In this document: positions 8,202 to 17,629 of the stretch, one piece after another | How the letters are laid out: each line of letters starts with the position of its first letter | Numbering within the stretch: the first letter of the stretch is position 1 | DNA from: Acidobacteriota bacterium | Lineage (GTDB): Bacteria > Acidobacteriota > Terriglobia > 20CM-2-55-15 | Length of the DNA: 53,367 nucleotides | NCBI GenBank assembly: GCA_003223875.1 | Contig: QHWY01000088.1 | Coordinates: 1 to 53,367 of the forward strand | Reading direction: 5' to 3' | The notes under the pieces: model-generated | Seen by the model: the letters and a program-made list of their open reading frames with translations, nothing else | Database searches by the model: none | What the model was told of the DNA's origin: nothing | Program-made: the position numbers and the translations under genes

Positions 8202-9946
8202 TGAAGCGCAAATGTGAGAACGATGCGAATACTCCGGTTTCCCGGCTTAAATGACCACTTCTTGACGGCTTGAAGGGCGGCACTGTTCAGATCCGGTATT
8301 TGCGAACTTGCGACGGCCGCTATCTTCACTGAGCCATCAGGTCCAATATCGACCCGAATGATGATGTCGCCCGCAGCCCCTTTTTTCCGAAGCGCCTCGG
8401 GATAGTCGGGATATACCGTTTCGAGAACCTCGAGCGGAGCCCGGGTCTCAATCGAATAGCTAATGCGCCCTTCCGGAACCGGCGGAGGCGGAGCGCTGGG
8501 TTTTGGCGGAGGTTCGCGGCGCTTCGCCTCTGCTCGAGCTTCTTGCTGCATTTCATCGAGCTTGCGCTGGTCCATTTCACGGCGGGCGTTCTCGATTTTT
8601 CGCCGAATCGCGGAGATCATCACACTCAACCGTTCGCCTTCGGACCGGCTGAAATGGGGCAAATCCGCCGCAATATTGATGTCGCGGAATGCACGGTCCG
8701 ACTGCCCCAGCGCGACCTCGACGTTCGCGCGTATCTCGTAAAAATCATCCGCAAATTCCGGCTCCAATTCCAAAGCCTTCGCCACTGCCGGCAGACTTTT
8801 CTCCGGCTGGCCATCGAGCACATAAACCCGTGCCAGTTCGGCATAGGCCCGTCCCATCAGTGGAAGCAGTTGTACCGCGCGTTCTAAGGCGACGGCCTGA
8901 GCGTGGATATCCTTCTTGTCCTCGAGCTTCATCGCGCCAAAGTGATACTGCACCAAAGCGTGATCCGGAAGTTCCCGCGCGGCGCGATCGAGCACGCGCG
9001 CGGCTTCTGCCGGCGGCCGTGAAAATCGAGTGATGATGGCGCGAGCGGCTCGCGCATCCTTCGAGTCCGCGTTGTACCAATGCGAAGCATCCGCCTGACG
9101 CTCCGTTGCAAGCAGCAGGTCGCCCCGATGAAGCGCAAGCCTCCCCATGTCGGCTTCGGACGACTTGATCACCGCAGTGACTGGCGGCGGCTTGAGCGGC
9201 GTTTCGACATAGCTCTTCAACTTCGGATCCATCGCCTGGGTATCCATCGGTATGACCGGCGCGCGCTCGGATTCCGTGCGGAGTGACTGGATGTATTGCC
9301 CGATGAGATCCGGTTTTTCGTCCAGCAAAATACGAAGAAGCCGATACGATTCCGTCCGGAAAGCGCCCCCCGGATCGCTGTCGTTATATGTGGCGCTCGG
9401 AACAATGGTAACGACATCACCGGCGCTGAATCCCTCTTGCTCGGAAACAGCCTTGGTATCTGCCGAGCGGCCAACCTTCCTCACATACTCCGCTGCGGCT
9501 TCCGACAGCCAGAACGGACGCCACAACGTGTACCGCTCGAACAGGACGTGGCCGAGCGCATGACCGGCATCATTGGCAATGTCATCCGGAGATTTGTCTT
9601 TCGCCACGATAAACGTTCGGTCCGGCCCGCGAAGCAAATAGGCGGACTTCCTCAATTGCTCTTCACCCTCTGCGTGCGGCAATGCCTCGATGAAATCCTG
9701 CTCGTTATTGAAAAGAAAAATCTCGATTGGGAACTGCCTGGGCGGCACTTTACCGAAGGCTTGAGACAATGCGGTCACACGATTCTCGAAGTCGGAGATC
9801 AGACGGCGGCCTTTGGCTTCATTTGTATCGGTGAACAACAGGAAGTGCTCGGAGGACATTTCGAACCACTTCGCGTCCTTCGCTTGGAGCGCTGGAGTGC
9901 CTGCGAGCAGAAACAAGAATGCCAGCGCAATTACACGGTATCGCAT
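8198..9946 (-). CDS. Secreted pseudo-metalloprotease/TPR protein with TonB C-terminal domain
   Basis: A 582-residue exported protein. ATG 9946 starts a clear signal peptide (MRYRVIALAFLFLLAG, cleavage near AQA/ALQA-KDA). Residues about 25-200 resemble the gluzincin-like domain of DUF1570-type proteins, but the HExxH zinc motif reads HALGH (129-133): the catalytic Glu is Ala (codon GCG), while the likely third ligand in WLSEAAAEY (E149) is retained. TPR-like repeats follow (about 290-470), then a basic/proline hinge and a TonB C-terminal domain (about 497-582). It heads the methyltransferase-glycosyltransferase operon. It is probably a periplasmic binding or scaffolding protein rather than a protease. 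Confidence 0.75.
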   Translation of the reverse strand: MRYRVIALAFLFLLAGTPALQAKDAKWFEMSSEHFLLFTDTNEAKGRRLISDFENRVTALSQAFGKVPPRQFPIEIFLFNNEQDFIEALPHAEGEEQLRKSAYLLRGPDRTFIVAKDKSPDDIANDAGHALGHVLFERYTLWRPFWLSEAAAEYVRKVGRSADTKAVSEQEGFSAGDVVTIVPSATYNDSDPGGAFRTESYRLLRILLDEKPDLIGQYIQSLRTESERAPVIPMDTQAMDPKLKSYVETPLKPPPVTAVIKSSEADMGRLALHRGDLLLATERQADASHWYNADSKDARAARAIITRFSRPPAEAARVLDRAARELPDHALVQYHFGAMKLEDKKDIHAQAVALERAVQLLPLMGRAYAELARVYVLDGQPEKSLPAVAKALELEPEFADDFYEIRANVEVALGQSDRAFRDINIAADLPHFSRSEGERLSVMISAIRRKIENARREMDQRKLDEMQQEARAEAKRREPPPKPSAPPPPVPEGRISYSIETRAPLEVLETVYPDYPEALRKKGAAGDIIIRVDIGPDGSVKIAAVASSQIPDLNSAALQAVKKWSFKPGNRSIRIVLTFALQ

Positions 9947-9960
9947 CTCCCAGATTGTAC

Positions 9961-10060
9961 ACCTCTCTCCCTGGGAGAGGTCGGCCGCCGCGAGGCGGCT
10001 GCATGAGGGTCTCATAGAATTCTGTACCTCACCCTACCTTCTCCCAGAGGGAGAGGGTAA
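9961..10060. repeat. Composite palindromic repeat (REP/BIME-like)
   Basis: The divergent intergenic region holds two palindromes: CTCTCCCTGGGAGAGG next to GCCGCC-GCGA-GGCGGC (a 6-bp stem with a GCGA tetraloop), and CTTCTCCCAGAGGGAGAGGG ending 12 nt before the radical SAM start. AGGGT and ACCCT segments between them could pair. The layout is that of a bacterial interspersed mosaic element. The right purine run is placed to influence translation of the 10072 gene. Confidence 0.7.
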
Positions 10061-10071
10061 GATCAATAGTC

Positions 10072-11049
10072 ATGAAGACCAGCGAAATTCTGCAGGCTTG
10101 GAAGATGATTCTCGCGGGGCGTGCTCCTTCTTTATCGATCGAAATTACGAAGGAGTGTCCATTGAGCTGCCCCGGCTGCTATGCGTACGGCACCGAGCAC
10201 CTCGGCGGCGGCACGATGCTGCGGCAGGTCAGCGATTATAAAGGTAAAGAACTCGTGGATCGGGTCATACAGCTGGTCGATGAACACCGGCCGCTGCACG
10301 TTTCAATCGTGGGCGGTGAGCCGCTCGTTAGATTTCGGGAATTGAATGAAATCCTGCCAGAACTCAGCGAACGGCGAATTCGCACGCACGTCGTGACCAG
10401 CGCTGTCCGCGAAATCCCGCGGGAGTGGCAACGACTGAAAGAAGTGAAGGTCATTGTCTCTATCGACGGTCTCGCTCCGGAGCATGACCAGCGCCGCAAA
10501 CCGGCAACGTACGATCGCATTCTGAAAAATATCAAAGAGCACAAAATCACCGTCCACTGCACCGTCACGCGTCAGATGACGGACCGCGTGGGTTATCTTC
10601 GCGACTTCGTAAAATTCTGGTCCGAGCGCGAGGAGGTCGAAAAGATTTGGATGAGCTTGTTTACCCCCCAGATCGGTGAGACCAGCTACGAAATCTTGCC
10701 GCCGCCGGCCCGCCGGCGCGTCGTGCAGGAGTTGCTCGAGCTGCGCCAAAGATACCTGAAGCTGGATATGCCCACTGGAATGATTGAAGGTTTCTTGAGC
10801 CCGCCACCCAATCCCGATAAATGTATTTTTGCGAAGACCACTCACACGGTCACTGCTGATTTGAAAACTCGAGTGGCTCCGTGCCAGTTCGGAGGAAATC
10901 CCGATTGTTCGCAGTGCGGCTGCATCGCATCGGTCGGTCTCCATCAAATTGGACGGCACAAGCTCGGCGGAGCTATTCCCGTCGCATGGCTCTACGATGC
11001 GTCATACCGAATCGGCAGGACTGTGGCGTCAATCCGGATGGCGAGCTAG
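10072..11049 (+). CDS. Radical SAM protein with C-terminal Cys cluster
   Basis: A 325-residue radical SAM enzyme. The CPLSCPGC motif (C29, C33, C36) fits CxxxCxxC for the [4Fe-4S] cluster that cleaves S-adenosylmethionine, and VSIVGGEPLVR is the typical GGEP SAM-binding motif. A second group of cysteines near residues 249-290 (CIFA, PCQFGGNPDCSQCGC) suggests a SPASM-like auxiliary cluster, as in peptide-modifying or carbohydrate-modifying members. Transcription is divergent from the TPR/TonB gene. A small Cys-rich protein is encoded 213 nt downstream. Substrate unknown. Confidence 0.82.
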   Translation: MKTSEILQAWKMILAGRAPSLSIEITKECPLSCPGCYAYGTEHLGGGTMLRQVSDYKGKELVDRVIQLVDEHRPLHVSIVGGEPLVRFRELNEILPELSERRIRTHVVTSAVREIPREWQRLKEVKVIVSIDGLAPEHDQRRKPATYDRILKNIKEHKITVHCTVTRQMTDRVGYLRDFVKFWSEREEVEKIWMSLFTPQIGETSYEILPPPARRRVVQELLELRQRYLKLDMPTGMIEGFLSPPPNPDKCIFAKTTHTVTADLKTRVAPCQFGGNPDCSQCGCIASVGLHQIGRHKLGGAIPVAWLYDASYRIGRTVASIRMAS

Positions 11050-11262
11050 GCAATCGCACGCCATCTTAGTAGCAAAATTATTCCTCTTCGAATCCTTGCC
11101 CTTGGAGCTAACAGTGGTCAGGGGATTCCACGTGCAATCAATACGCTAGCATTTTCCAGTGTTTCCGAAAGGTAAAAACGGTGTCCGTCTTACCACCATT
11201 ACGGCACGACGCTTGCTATTGAACTGGCCGTGTGAAACAGCCGTTCGAGATTGGAGAATTTT

Positions 11263-11436
11263 ATGAAGACAGGAAGAGATGTCACACAGACTGGGCTTTA
11301 CGCTTCATCCTGCTGCCTGGCTGAAACGGGGCTGCGAAAGGACGCGATGTTCCCACGATGTCCCAAATGTTTGGCGCTCACTGTATGGATGGTCGTTACC
11401 ACGCCCGTAGCGCCAAAAGATAAGAAGGCTGCCTGA
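11263..11436 (+). CDS. Small Cys-rich (zinc-ribbon-like) protein
   Basis: A 57-residue product with a CC pair near residue 17 and a FPRCPKC motif, the spacing of a small zinc ribbon. I recall similar short proteins of the form TGxY-CC-FPxCxxC in soil bacteria, without an assigned function. ATG 11263 is preceded at five bases by GGAGA, which decides the start over a TTG at 11251. It could be an accessory or substrate of the upstream radical SAM enzyme, but the 213-nt gap argues for independent expression. Confidence 0.55.
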   Translation: MKTGRDVTQTGLYASSCCLAETGLRKDAMFPRCPKCLALTVWMVVTTPVAPKDKKAA

Positions 11437-11570
11437 TAGCGACTCACGAGGAGGAAACATACCGATTTCTGATCTGTAGCACAAAATTCGAACTGTTGTG
11501 AATGGCTGTTCCACTGAACGGGCCGGTTCGCGCACCACGCGAAAACCGAAAAAGTCTCGACAGCATGCTG

Positions 11571-13130
11571 CTAAAGCGGAATATTCCCGTGCTTCTTCGG
11601 GGGATTGGAATCGCGCTTGGTATCGAGCATGCGCAACGCCGTGATTACTTTCTTGCGCGTGTACTTGGGCTCGATGATTTCGTCGATGAAGCCGTGCTCG
11701 GCGGCGATGTAGGGGTTCGCGAATTTCTCTCGGAACTCTTCCACTTTTTCCTGGCGCTGTTTGTTGAGATCCTTGGCGGCGGCCAATTCCCTTCGATAGA
11801 TAATATTGACCGCGCCCTCTGGGCCCATGACCGCGATCTCCGCCGTAGGATAAGCAAAGTTCATATCGGTTCGGATATGTTTGCTGGACATGACGCAGTA
11901 GGCGCCGCCATAGGCCTTGCGCGTGATGACCGTGATTTTCGGCACTGTGGCTTCGGCAAATGCGTAAAGCAATTTCGCTCCGTGCTTGATAATTCCTCCG
12001 AACTCCTGATTGGTGCCGGGTAAGAAGCCCGGTACATCTTCGAACGTAATCAGCGGAATATTGAACGCATCGCAAAATCGCACGAATCGTGCGCCCTTCA
12101 CCGAACCCGCAATATCGAGGCAACCGGCAAGATACGCCGGTTGATTAGCGACGATTCCCACCGGCCGCCCGTCGAGTCTCGCAAATCCAATGACGAGGTT
12201 TTTCGCGTAATGTTCCTGCACCTCGAAAAAATAATTCTCATCGATGACGGCGTGAATGACATCCTTCATGTCGTAAGGAATGTTCGACTCGATCGGCACG
12301 AGAGAGTTCAACGATTCTTCCACCCGATCCCAAGGATCGTTTGTAGGGCGGCGCGGCGGGTCGTCCAGATTATTCGACGGAATGAACGACAGCAGTTCGC
12401 GCAGAAGGAGCAGGCATTCTTCATCATTGTGCGATATGAAATGTGCGACGCCGCTCGTGCTGTTGTGCGTCATCGCGCCGCCAAGTTCGTCTTTTGTCAC
12501 CTCTTCGTGGGTCACAGTTTTGATGACGTCGGGACCAGTGACAAACATGTAGCTCGTCTTGTCGACCATGGCGATGAAGTCCGTGATTGCGGGTGAATAC
12601 ACGGCTCCGCCGGCGCATGGCCCCATGATCGCCGAGATCTGTGGAATGACTCCGGAGGCAAGCGTGTTTCTCAGAAAGATGTCGGCATAGCCGGCCAGCG
12701 ACATGACACCTTCCTGAATCCTGGCGCCGCCGGAATCATTTAAACCGACGACCGGCGCTCCCGCTTTCATGGCGAGGTCCATGATCTTGCAAATCTTTTG
12801 AGCATTGGTTTCGCTGAGAGAGCCGCCGAAGACCGTAAAATCCTGGGCAAAGACGTAGACTAACCGCCCGTCGATGCGTCCGTAGCCGGCAACCACGCCG
12901 TCGCCGGGATACTGCTGCTCCTGCATGCCGAAATCGAGACAGCGATGCGTCACGAATTTGTCGACTTCTTCGAATGAGTCCCTGTCGAGAAGAAGCGAGA
13001 CCCGTTCTCGCGCGGTCAGCTTGCCTTCGGCTTTTTGCCGGTCCTGGCGCTGCTTGCCGCCGCCGAGTTCGGCCGCCCGATTCATCGCAATCAGCTGTTC
13101 GACACGGGAAGTTAGGGTGACCTTGGCCAT
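11571..13130 (-). CDS. Acyl-CoA carboxylase carboxyltransferase (propionyl/methylmalonyl type)
   Basis: A 519-residue biotin-dependent carboxyltransferase of the PccB/MmdA family, which moves a carboxyl group between biotin and a short acyl-CoA such as propionyl-CoA. Diagnostic segments are the [13 protein letters not shown] entry motif, [26 protein letters not shown] and [12 protein letters not shown] in the N-terminal crotonase domain, and a C-terminal half with GFLPGTNQE and [14 protein letters not shown]. The start is ATG 13130 ([13 protein letters not shown]), since upstream codons come from an AT-rich repeat. No biotin carboxylase subunit is encoded nearby, so the partner must lie elsewhere. 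Confidence 0.92.
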   Translation of the reverse strand: MAKVTLTSRVEQLIAMNRAAELGGGKQRQDRQKAEGKLTARERVSLLLDRDSFEEVDKFVTHRCLDFGMQEQQYPGDGVVAGYGRIDGRLVYVFAQDFTVFGGSLSETNAQKICKIMDLAMKAGAPVVGLNDSGGARIQEGVMSLAGYADIFLRNTLASGVIPQISAIMGPCAGGAVYSPAITDFIAMVDKTSYMFVTGPDVIKTVTHEEVTKDELGGAMTHNSTSGVAHFISHNDEECLLLLRELLSFIPSNNLDDPPRRPTNDPWDRVEESLNSLVPIESNIPYDMKDVIHAVIDENYFFEVQEHYAKNLVIGFARLDGRPVGIVANQPAYLAGCLDIAGSVKGARFVRFCDAFNIPLITFEDVPGFLPGTNQEFGGIIKHGAKLLYAFAEATVPKITVITRKAYGGAYCVMSSKHIRTDMNFAYPTAEIAVMGPEGAVNIIYRRELAAAKDLNKQRQEKVEEFREKFANPYIAAEHGFIDEIIEPKYTRKKVITALRMLDTKRDSNPPKKHGNIPL

Positions 13131-13138
13131 AAGAAAAA

Positions 13139-13203
13139 TAGCCACACTAAAGCAAAAAAGACTCAAAAATATTTTTTGTGTTTCTTGTGCCTTTTTGTGG
13201 CTA
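13139..13203. repeat. AT-rich inverted repeat (CCACA...TGTGG family)
   Basis: An imperfect palindrome with termini TAGCCACA and TGTGGCTA enclosing A-rich and T-rich halves. It fills the space between the transaldolase stop and the carboxyltransferase start. Related elements occur at 24465-24517 and 43142-43212. Confidence 0.65.
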
Positions 13204-13209
13204 ATACCA

Positions 13210-13860
13210 TTATTTAATTACAGGAACCTTTTCCCAATCTTTCAGGAACTGCTCGACTCCTTTGTCCGTGAGCGGATGCTTCAGCAGTTGATCGAATATT
13301 TTCGCAGGCATGGTGCAGATATCGGCGCCACAGAGGCCTGCCTCGACGACGTGCACGGGATTGCGGATGGACGCGACCAACACCTGAGTTTGGAATTCAT
13401 AGTTGTTGAAGATCGTCACGATATCGCGGATCAAGTCCATTCCATTCTCGCCGATATCATCCAAGCGGCCGACAAAGGGGCTGACGAAATACGCCCCGGC
13501 CTTTGCGGCCATGATGGCCTGAGGAGCGGAGAATAGAAGGGTCACGTTCACCCGAATACGTTCTTCACTGAGGGCTCTCGTTGCCTTCAGTCCTTCTTTA
13601 GTCATCGGGCATTTCACGACGATGTTGGGATGGAGTTTTGCCAGATGCCTGCCTTCCTCGATCATCCCTGCGGCGTCACGGCTTACGGTCTCTGCGCTCA
13701 CAGGACCATTCACCAGAGAACAGATCTTCAAAAGCTGATCTTCGAAGGTATTCCCCTCTTTCGAAATCAACGTCGGGTTTGTCGTAACGCCATCCAAAAC
13801 GCCGGTGCTGGCAGCATCTCGGATCTCATCGATATTCGCTGTATCGAGGAAGAATTTCAT
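13210..13860 (-). CDS. tal: Transaldolase (TalC/Fsa-like)
   Basis: A 216-residue transaldolase of the short TalC/MipB group, moving a dihydroxyacetone unit between sugar phosphates in the non-oxidative pentose phosphate pathway. [26 protein letters not shown] and [14 protein letters not shown] are family hallmarks; K83 in VVKCP is the Schiff-base lysine. Length fits the family. Fructose-6-phosphate aldolase activity is a possible alternative that sequence inspection does not exclude. Confidence 0.92.
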   Translation of the reverse strand: MKFFLDTANIDEIRDAASTGVLDGVTTNPTLISKEGNTFEDQLLKICSLVNGPVSAETVSRDAAGMIEEGRHLAKLHPNIVVKCPMTKEGLKATRALSEERIRVNVTLLFSAPQAIMAAKAGAYFVSPFVGRLDDIGENGMDLIRDIVTIFNNYEFQTQVLVASIRNPVHVVEAGLCGADICTMPAKIFDQLLKHPLTDKGVEQFLKDWEKVPVIK

Positions 13861-13915
13861 GTGCCCGTCTCCTTATAGATAAGAACATTCTATCAATATC
13901 AGGACAAATCTGGTC

Positions 13916-14902
13916 TCATGGCGCGCGCAATGGAGCGCTCATCGAGCTTTCGTTTCCGAATTCATCGACCGCTGAAACTCCGTAGTATGCGCCCGATCGA
14001 TACGACGAATCGAAGAACGCATTGGTCAAAACGATACGCTCCGAGATCGAACGAAACCCCCCATTTGCGTCATTGCTGCGAAAAACGTGGTACCCTGCGA
14101 GATCGGTTTCAGAGTTAGGAGCCCACGTCAAATAGCCACCCGTGTCGGATTGAACGAGGTCCAGGCCAGTCGGTACGGCGGGCGCAGTTTTGTCGTCGAC
14201 AGTGATGGTAATGGATTCGGGTCCCACCCCCATAACCGGATTTGCCGATACACGGCGCACCGCTGTTACTTGATACGTCAGAATTTTGCCCTGCTGATAT
14301 TGATTATCTTCGTATTCAGTGTTGGAGACTGTTTGTGACTCACCAGGCGTATCGGTGCGCGCAATAACGTAGGCGTCCGCCAGTTCCGGATGTTCCTGTG
14401 GTCTCTGCCATTCGAGCCGCACGCGCCGCTGATCGAACACTGCTCGAAGACCCGAAACTTTGCCGGGGACCTCTACAGGCACGATCGATGCGGTATTTGA
14501 AACTTGTGACGTTTTCCCCTGGGTCGTATCCACAACAGCGGTGAATGTGCGAAACCCACCGGGGGAGTTGTCGAGCGGAATGGAATGCGATTGCGACTGC
14601 CCTGGAGCACTCACGTTTAGGGTAGCCACAATCGCGCCATCATTCCGGATCTGGACGTGTGCCAAATTTGTCGCGGCCGATCCGTCTATATTTCTTGCAG
14701 GGTTGGTCCACGTCAGTACCAGTGTATGACCACTCTGAACGACATTGAGGTCTTTCACAGCCTCAGGAACTCGAATGAACGGTGGAAGGGGCGGCCCTTC
14801 TTTGCCGCAAGCGGGAAGGAGCGCAAACAGTAGAAGAATGATGATGCATTCCCCTCCTCGCAGAGGAGGGGAGACGCGACAGCATAACAGAAGCTGGCGC
14901 AT
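13916..14902 (-). CDS. Predicted lipoprotein with fibronectin type III domains
   Basis: A 328-residue protein with a hydrophobic segment CIIILLLFALLPAC ending in a lipobox-like LPAC, then proline-rich GKEGPPLPPF. Three fibronectin type III-like modules follow, each with an L-x-W strand (LVLTWTNP, VRLEWQRP, GYLTWAP). A cell-envelope binding or adhesion role is likely. The start is uncertain: ATG 14902 gives a 32-residue signal region, whereas GTG 14944 overlaps the hslU stop (GTGA) but makes the leader too long. The leader codes through a palindromic repeat, which may have moved the start. Confidence 0.7.
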   Translation of the reverse strand: MRQLLLCCRVSPPLRGGECIIILLLFALLPACGKEGPPLPPFIRVPEAVKDLNVVQSGHTLVLTWTNPARNIDGSAATNLAHVQIRNDGAIVATLNVSAPGQSQSHSIPLDNSPGGFRTFTAVVDTTQGKTSQVSNTASIVPVEVPGKVSGLRAVFDQRRVRLEWQRPQEHPELADAYVIARTDTPGESQTVSNTEYEDNQYQQGKILTYQVTAVRRVSANPVMGVGPESITITVDDKTAPAVPTGLDLVQSDTGGYLTWAPNSETDLAGYHVFRSNDANGGFRSISERIVLTNAFFDSSYRSGAYYGVSAVDEFGNESSMSAPLRAP

Positions 14903-14943
14903 CCACCCCTCTTCTTTGAGGAGGGGAATGCCGTGCATCATCA
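14839..14943. repeat. Composite palindromic element in a lipoprotein leader
   Basis: Outer arms TGATGATGCA and TGCATCATCA flank two inward copies of GCATTCCCCTCCTC (14846-14859, and inverted at 14918-14931). Each copy forms its own hairpin: CCCCTCCT/AGGAGGGG with loop CGCAG, and CCCCTCTTC/GAGGAGGGG with one mismatch. It overlaps the hslU stop and the signal-peptide codons of the following lipoprotein. Confidence 0.7.
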
Positions 14944-16326
14944 CAAGATGTAGCGGCTAAGATCCTGGTCTTTGACAATCTCGGCAAGCATTTTTTGAAC
15001 GTAGGCTGCGTCGATGCGGATCGTTTTCTTCTTGAGATCGGGGCCTTCAAACGAGATGTCGTCGAGAAGTTTTTCCATGATCGTATGAAGGCGGCGGGCA
15101 CCGATATTTTCCGTGCTTTCGTTTACGGCCGCGGCGAAGCGAGCAATCTCTTGGACCGCATCGTCGTTGAAGGTGAGTTTAATGCCTTCGGTTTCCAAAA
15201 GCGCGACGTATTGCTTGATTAATGCATTCTGGGGCTCAGTCAGTATCCGCACGAAATCTCCGACCGTGAGCGAGTCGAGCTCCACGCGGATCGGAAAGCG
15301 CCCCTGAAGTTCGGGAATTAAATCGGAAGGCTTCGAAACGTGAAATGCGCCTGCAGCAATGAACAGGATGTGGTCGGTACGAACGAAACCGTAGCGCGTA
15401 TTCACCGTCGTTCCTTCAACAATCGGCAGGATGTCGCGCTGCACGCCCTCCCGGCTCACATCCGGACCGTGCCCGCTTTCGCGGCCGGCGATTTTGTCGA
15501 TTTCATCAAGAAAGATAATGCCGCTGTCCTCGACGCGCTCGACGGCGAGACGCGTAACCATATCCATATCGACGAGCTTCTGCTCCTCTTCTTGAATCAG
15601 GTAATCGAGCGCTTCGGCAATCTTCATTTTTCGCTTCTTGGTCCGCTGTCCCAAAAAACCGGGAAGGATATCTTTAATGTTGATATCCATTTCTTCGATG
15701 CCTTGATTGCTGATGATCTCGAACGCCGGAAAATTCCGCTCCTTGACTTCAATCTCGACCATGCGCTCGTCGAGTTTTCCGTCCCGTAGCTGAACACGCA
15801 ATTTTTCGCGAGTACGGTTCCACTGATCGGCCGCGGCCCGGCCGCTGTCCTCGGACGCTCCACTGGGCAGAGGCATCGGCGGGAGCAGCAGATCCAGAAC
15901 CCGCTCCTCGGCATTGGCTTCTGCTTTATCGGCCACTTCTTCGAGCTTTTCGTTGCGCACCATTTCGATCGCGATTTCCACGAGATCGCGAATCATCGAT
16001 TCGACGTCACGGCCGACATAGCCGACTTCCGTAAATTTGGAAGCCTCGACTTTGAGAAACGGTGAATTGGCGAGCTTCGCGAGGCGACGCGCGATTTCCG
16101 TTTTGCCGACACCTGTAGGACCGATCATGATGATGTTTTTCGGCATGACCTCTTCCGCCATTTCGGGCGGAAGTTTTTGACGGCGGATGCGATTTCGCAG
16201 CGCAATCGCAACGGCCCGTTTTGCTCCCCCTTGTCCGATCACATATTTATCGAGCTCACGGACGATCTCACGAGGCGTCAGCTCGTCGAGGTGCGGGGTT
16301 TCGTCGACCGTCTCAGGTACATACAT
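14941..16326 (-). CDS. hslU: ATP-dependent protease ATPase subunit HslU
   Basis: The AAA+ unfoldase of the HslUV (ClpYQ) protease, a hexamer that unfolds substrates and feeds them to HslV. Walker A is GPTGVGKTE (69-77), Walker B IIFLDEID, and the C-terminus ends in DLSRYIL, which inserts into HslV pockets to activate it. Between them is the family-specific I-domain, and 461 residues is a normal length. ATG 16326 is preferred over a GTG six bases earlier. It follows hslV by 18 bases and so shares its operon. Confidence 0.96.
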   Translation of the reverse strand: MYVPETVDETPHLDELTPREIVRELDKYVIGQGGAKRAVAIALRNRIRRQKLPPEMAEEVMPKNIIMIGPTGVGKTEIARRLAKLANSPFLKVEASKFTEVGYVGRDVESMIRDLVEIAIEMVRNEKLEEVADKAEANAEERVLDLLLPPMPLPSGASEDSGRAAADQWNRTREKLRVQLRDGKLDERMVEIEVKERNFPAFEIISNQGIEEMDINIKDILPGFLGQRTKKRKMKIAEALDYLIQEEEQKLVDMDMVTRLAVERVEDSGIIFLDEIDKIAGRESGHGPDVSREGVQRDILPIVEGTTVNTRYGFVRTDHILFIAAGAFHVSKPSDLIPELQGRFPIRVELDSLTVGDFVRILTEPQNALIKQYVALLETEGIKLTFNDDAVQEIARFAAAVNESTENIGARRLHTIMEKLLDDISFEGPDLKKKTIRIDAAYVQKMLAEIVKDQDLSRYIL

Positions 16327-16344
16327 ACTCACTTCGATTCTACC

Positions 16345-16881
16345 TCACAGTTCCTCGATCGAGATGTTATCGTTCGTGTAGATGCAGATCTTGCCTGCGA
16401 TTTGCATCGCTTCCTGCACGATCTCTCGAGCGTTCAGGTCCGTATATTTTTCGAGCGCCCGGGCGGCGGCGAGCGCGAAAGCACCGCCGGAACCGATGCC
16501 GACGATCCCATCATCAGGCTCAATCAGGTCGCCGGTCCCCGAGATCAGAAATGTGCTCTTGTTGTCGGCAACGATCATGACCGCTTCGAGGTGGCGCAGC
16601 GACCGGTCGGTCCGCCAATCCTTGGCAAGCTCGACAGCAGCGCGGCTCAAGTTTCCATGGAACTGTTCGAGTTTGGCTTCAAAGCGAGAGAACAGGGCGA
16701 ATGAATCGGCGGACGATCCAGCAAACCCGGCGAGAATTTTCTCGTTATACAGCCTGCGGATTTTTCGCGCGCCGTGTTTGATGACGGTGTCACCGAGCGT
16801 AACCTGGCCGTCGCTTCCAATAGCGACCTTGCCTTTACGCCGCACACAAAGAATTGTCGTGGCTTGGATGGAGGGATTCAT
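16345..16881 (-). CDS. hslV: ATP-dependent protease peptidase subunit HslV
   Basis: The threonine peptidase of the HslUV complex, a proteasome beta-subunit homologue of 178 residues. ATTILCVRR contains the catalytic N-terminal threonine (T8), preceded by a seven-residue leader (MNPSIQA) that must be removed; in E. coli only Met precedes this Thr. GSDGQVT and [16 protein letters not shown] are family motifs. It is transcribed after the LolA-like gene with a four-base gap. Confidence 0.96.
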   Translation of the reverse strand: MNPSIQATTILCVRRKGKVAIGSDGQVTLGDTVIKHGARKIRRLYNEKILAGFAGSSADSFALFSRFEAKLEQFHGNLSRAAVELAKDWRTDRSLRHLEAVMIVADNKSTFLISGTGDLIEPDDGIVGIGSGGAFALAAARALEKYTDLNAREIVQEAMQIAGKICIYTNDNISIEEL

Positions 16882-16885
16882 GAAT

Positions 16886-17629
16886 TTATTTTGATGCCGG
16901 CGGCGCGAACAAATTGTCGGACAACCCCGAATTGTAATCAGCCGTGTCTAAGTGAATTTCCATCGTCTTCACGTTGTCGGTGAGGCGGCTTACGAAGAGT
17001 GCTGTCATCACACCTTCGAATTTGTGCCAGTTGCTGTACTGCTCCTCGTGAAGCTTGGATTCCTCGGTGCGCCGGACCTGCATTTTTATAGGTAGGTGCG
17101 TATCACGGTCGATGTAAAAACGGATGCGGTTTTTCTCGGGGTCGCGCAGCTCCACAACATCGATCCGTTTGAAGTCGATCATCTCACTGGGAAGGGGCTG
17201 GACCGTGGTCTGCCGTTCCTCGAGCGTAAAGCGTAAGACGTAGTCCAGACTCGTCTTCAAACCTTTTAAGAATTCCTCGATCTCGCCGGGCGACTGCGGC
17301 TCCGGACTTTTTTTGGCGACTATTTTCCATCCTTCTTTGCCGCGATTGATCTGAGTCGTTCTTCGAGTCGTGGGGCCGAATTCGACGCGTTCCATATCTG
17401 GGAGTTTAATGTAATCGGAAAAAATATCGGAGCCGCTCAACTGGCCGCGCGTGAAAGCGAAGAATCGGCCGGTGGTATGAATATCCTTCACGTCGAGAAA
17501 GGTCTGGCCTCCGAGAGCATCGATCATCTGATCGATCAACTGATTCGCCTTCGTCTGGGCTTCTGCCGGATGCGTCCCCGCAAGGACACAAAGACACAGA
17601 AGAAGAAAACGCAAAATTCGCCGAAACAT
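16886..17629 (-). CDS. Secreted LolA-like protein
   Basis: A 247-residue exported protein with a signal peptide ([14 protein letters not shown], cleavage near AEA-QTK). The mature part alternates short strands and basic/acidic turns ending in [14 protein letters not shown], the pattern of outer-membrane lipoprotein-sorting (LolA/LolB-fold) proteins. It may bind a lipid or lipoprotein in the periplasm, but true LolA function is not shown. ATG 17629 abuts the preceding stop codon directly. Confidence 0.6.
   Translation of the reverse strand: MFRRILRFLLLCLCVLAGTHPAEAQTKANQLIDQMIDALGGQTFLDVKDIHTTGRFFAFTRGQLSGSDIFSDYIKLPDMERVEFGPTTRRTTQINRGKEGWKIVAKKSPEPQSPGEIEEFLKGLKTSLDYVLRFTLEERQTTVQPLPSEMIDFKRIDVVELRDPEKNRIRFYIDRDTHLPIKMQVRRTEESKLHEEQYSNWHKFEGVMTALFVSRLTDNVKTMEIHLDTADYNSGLSDNLFAPPASK

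Noticed and set aside
11080..11110. tRNA T-loop-like TTCGAATCC in the spacer after the radical SAM gene
   Set aside because: No acceptor stem, D-arm or anticodon arm can be formed around it.
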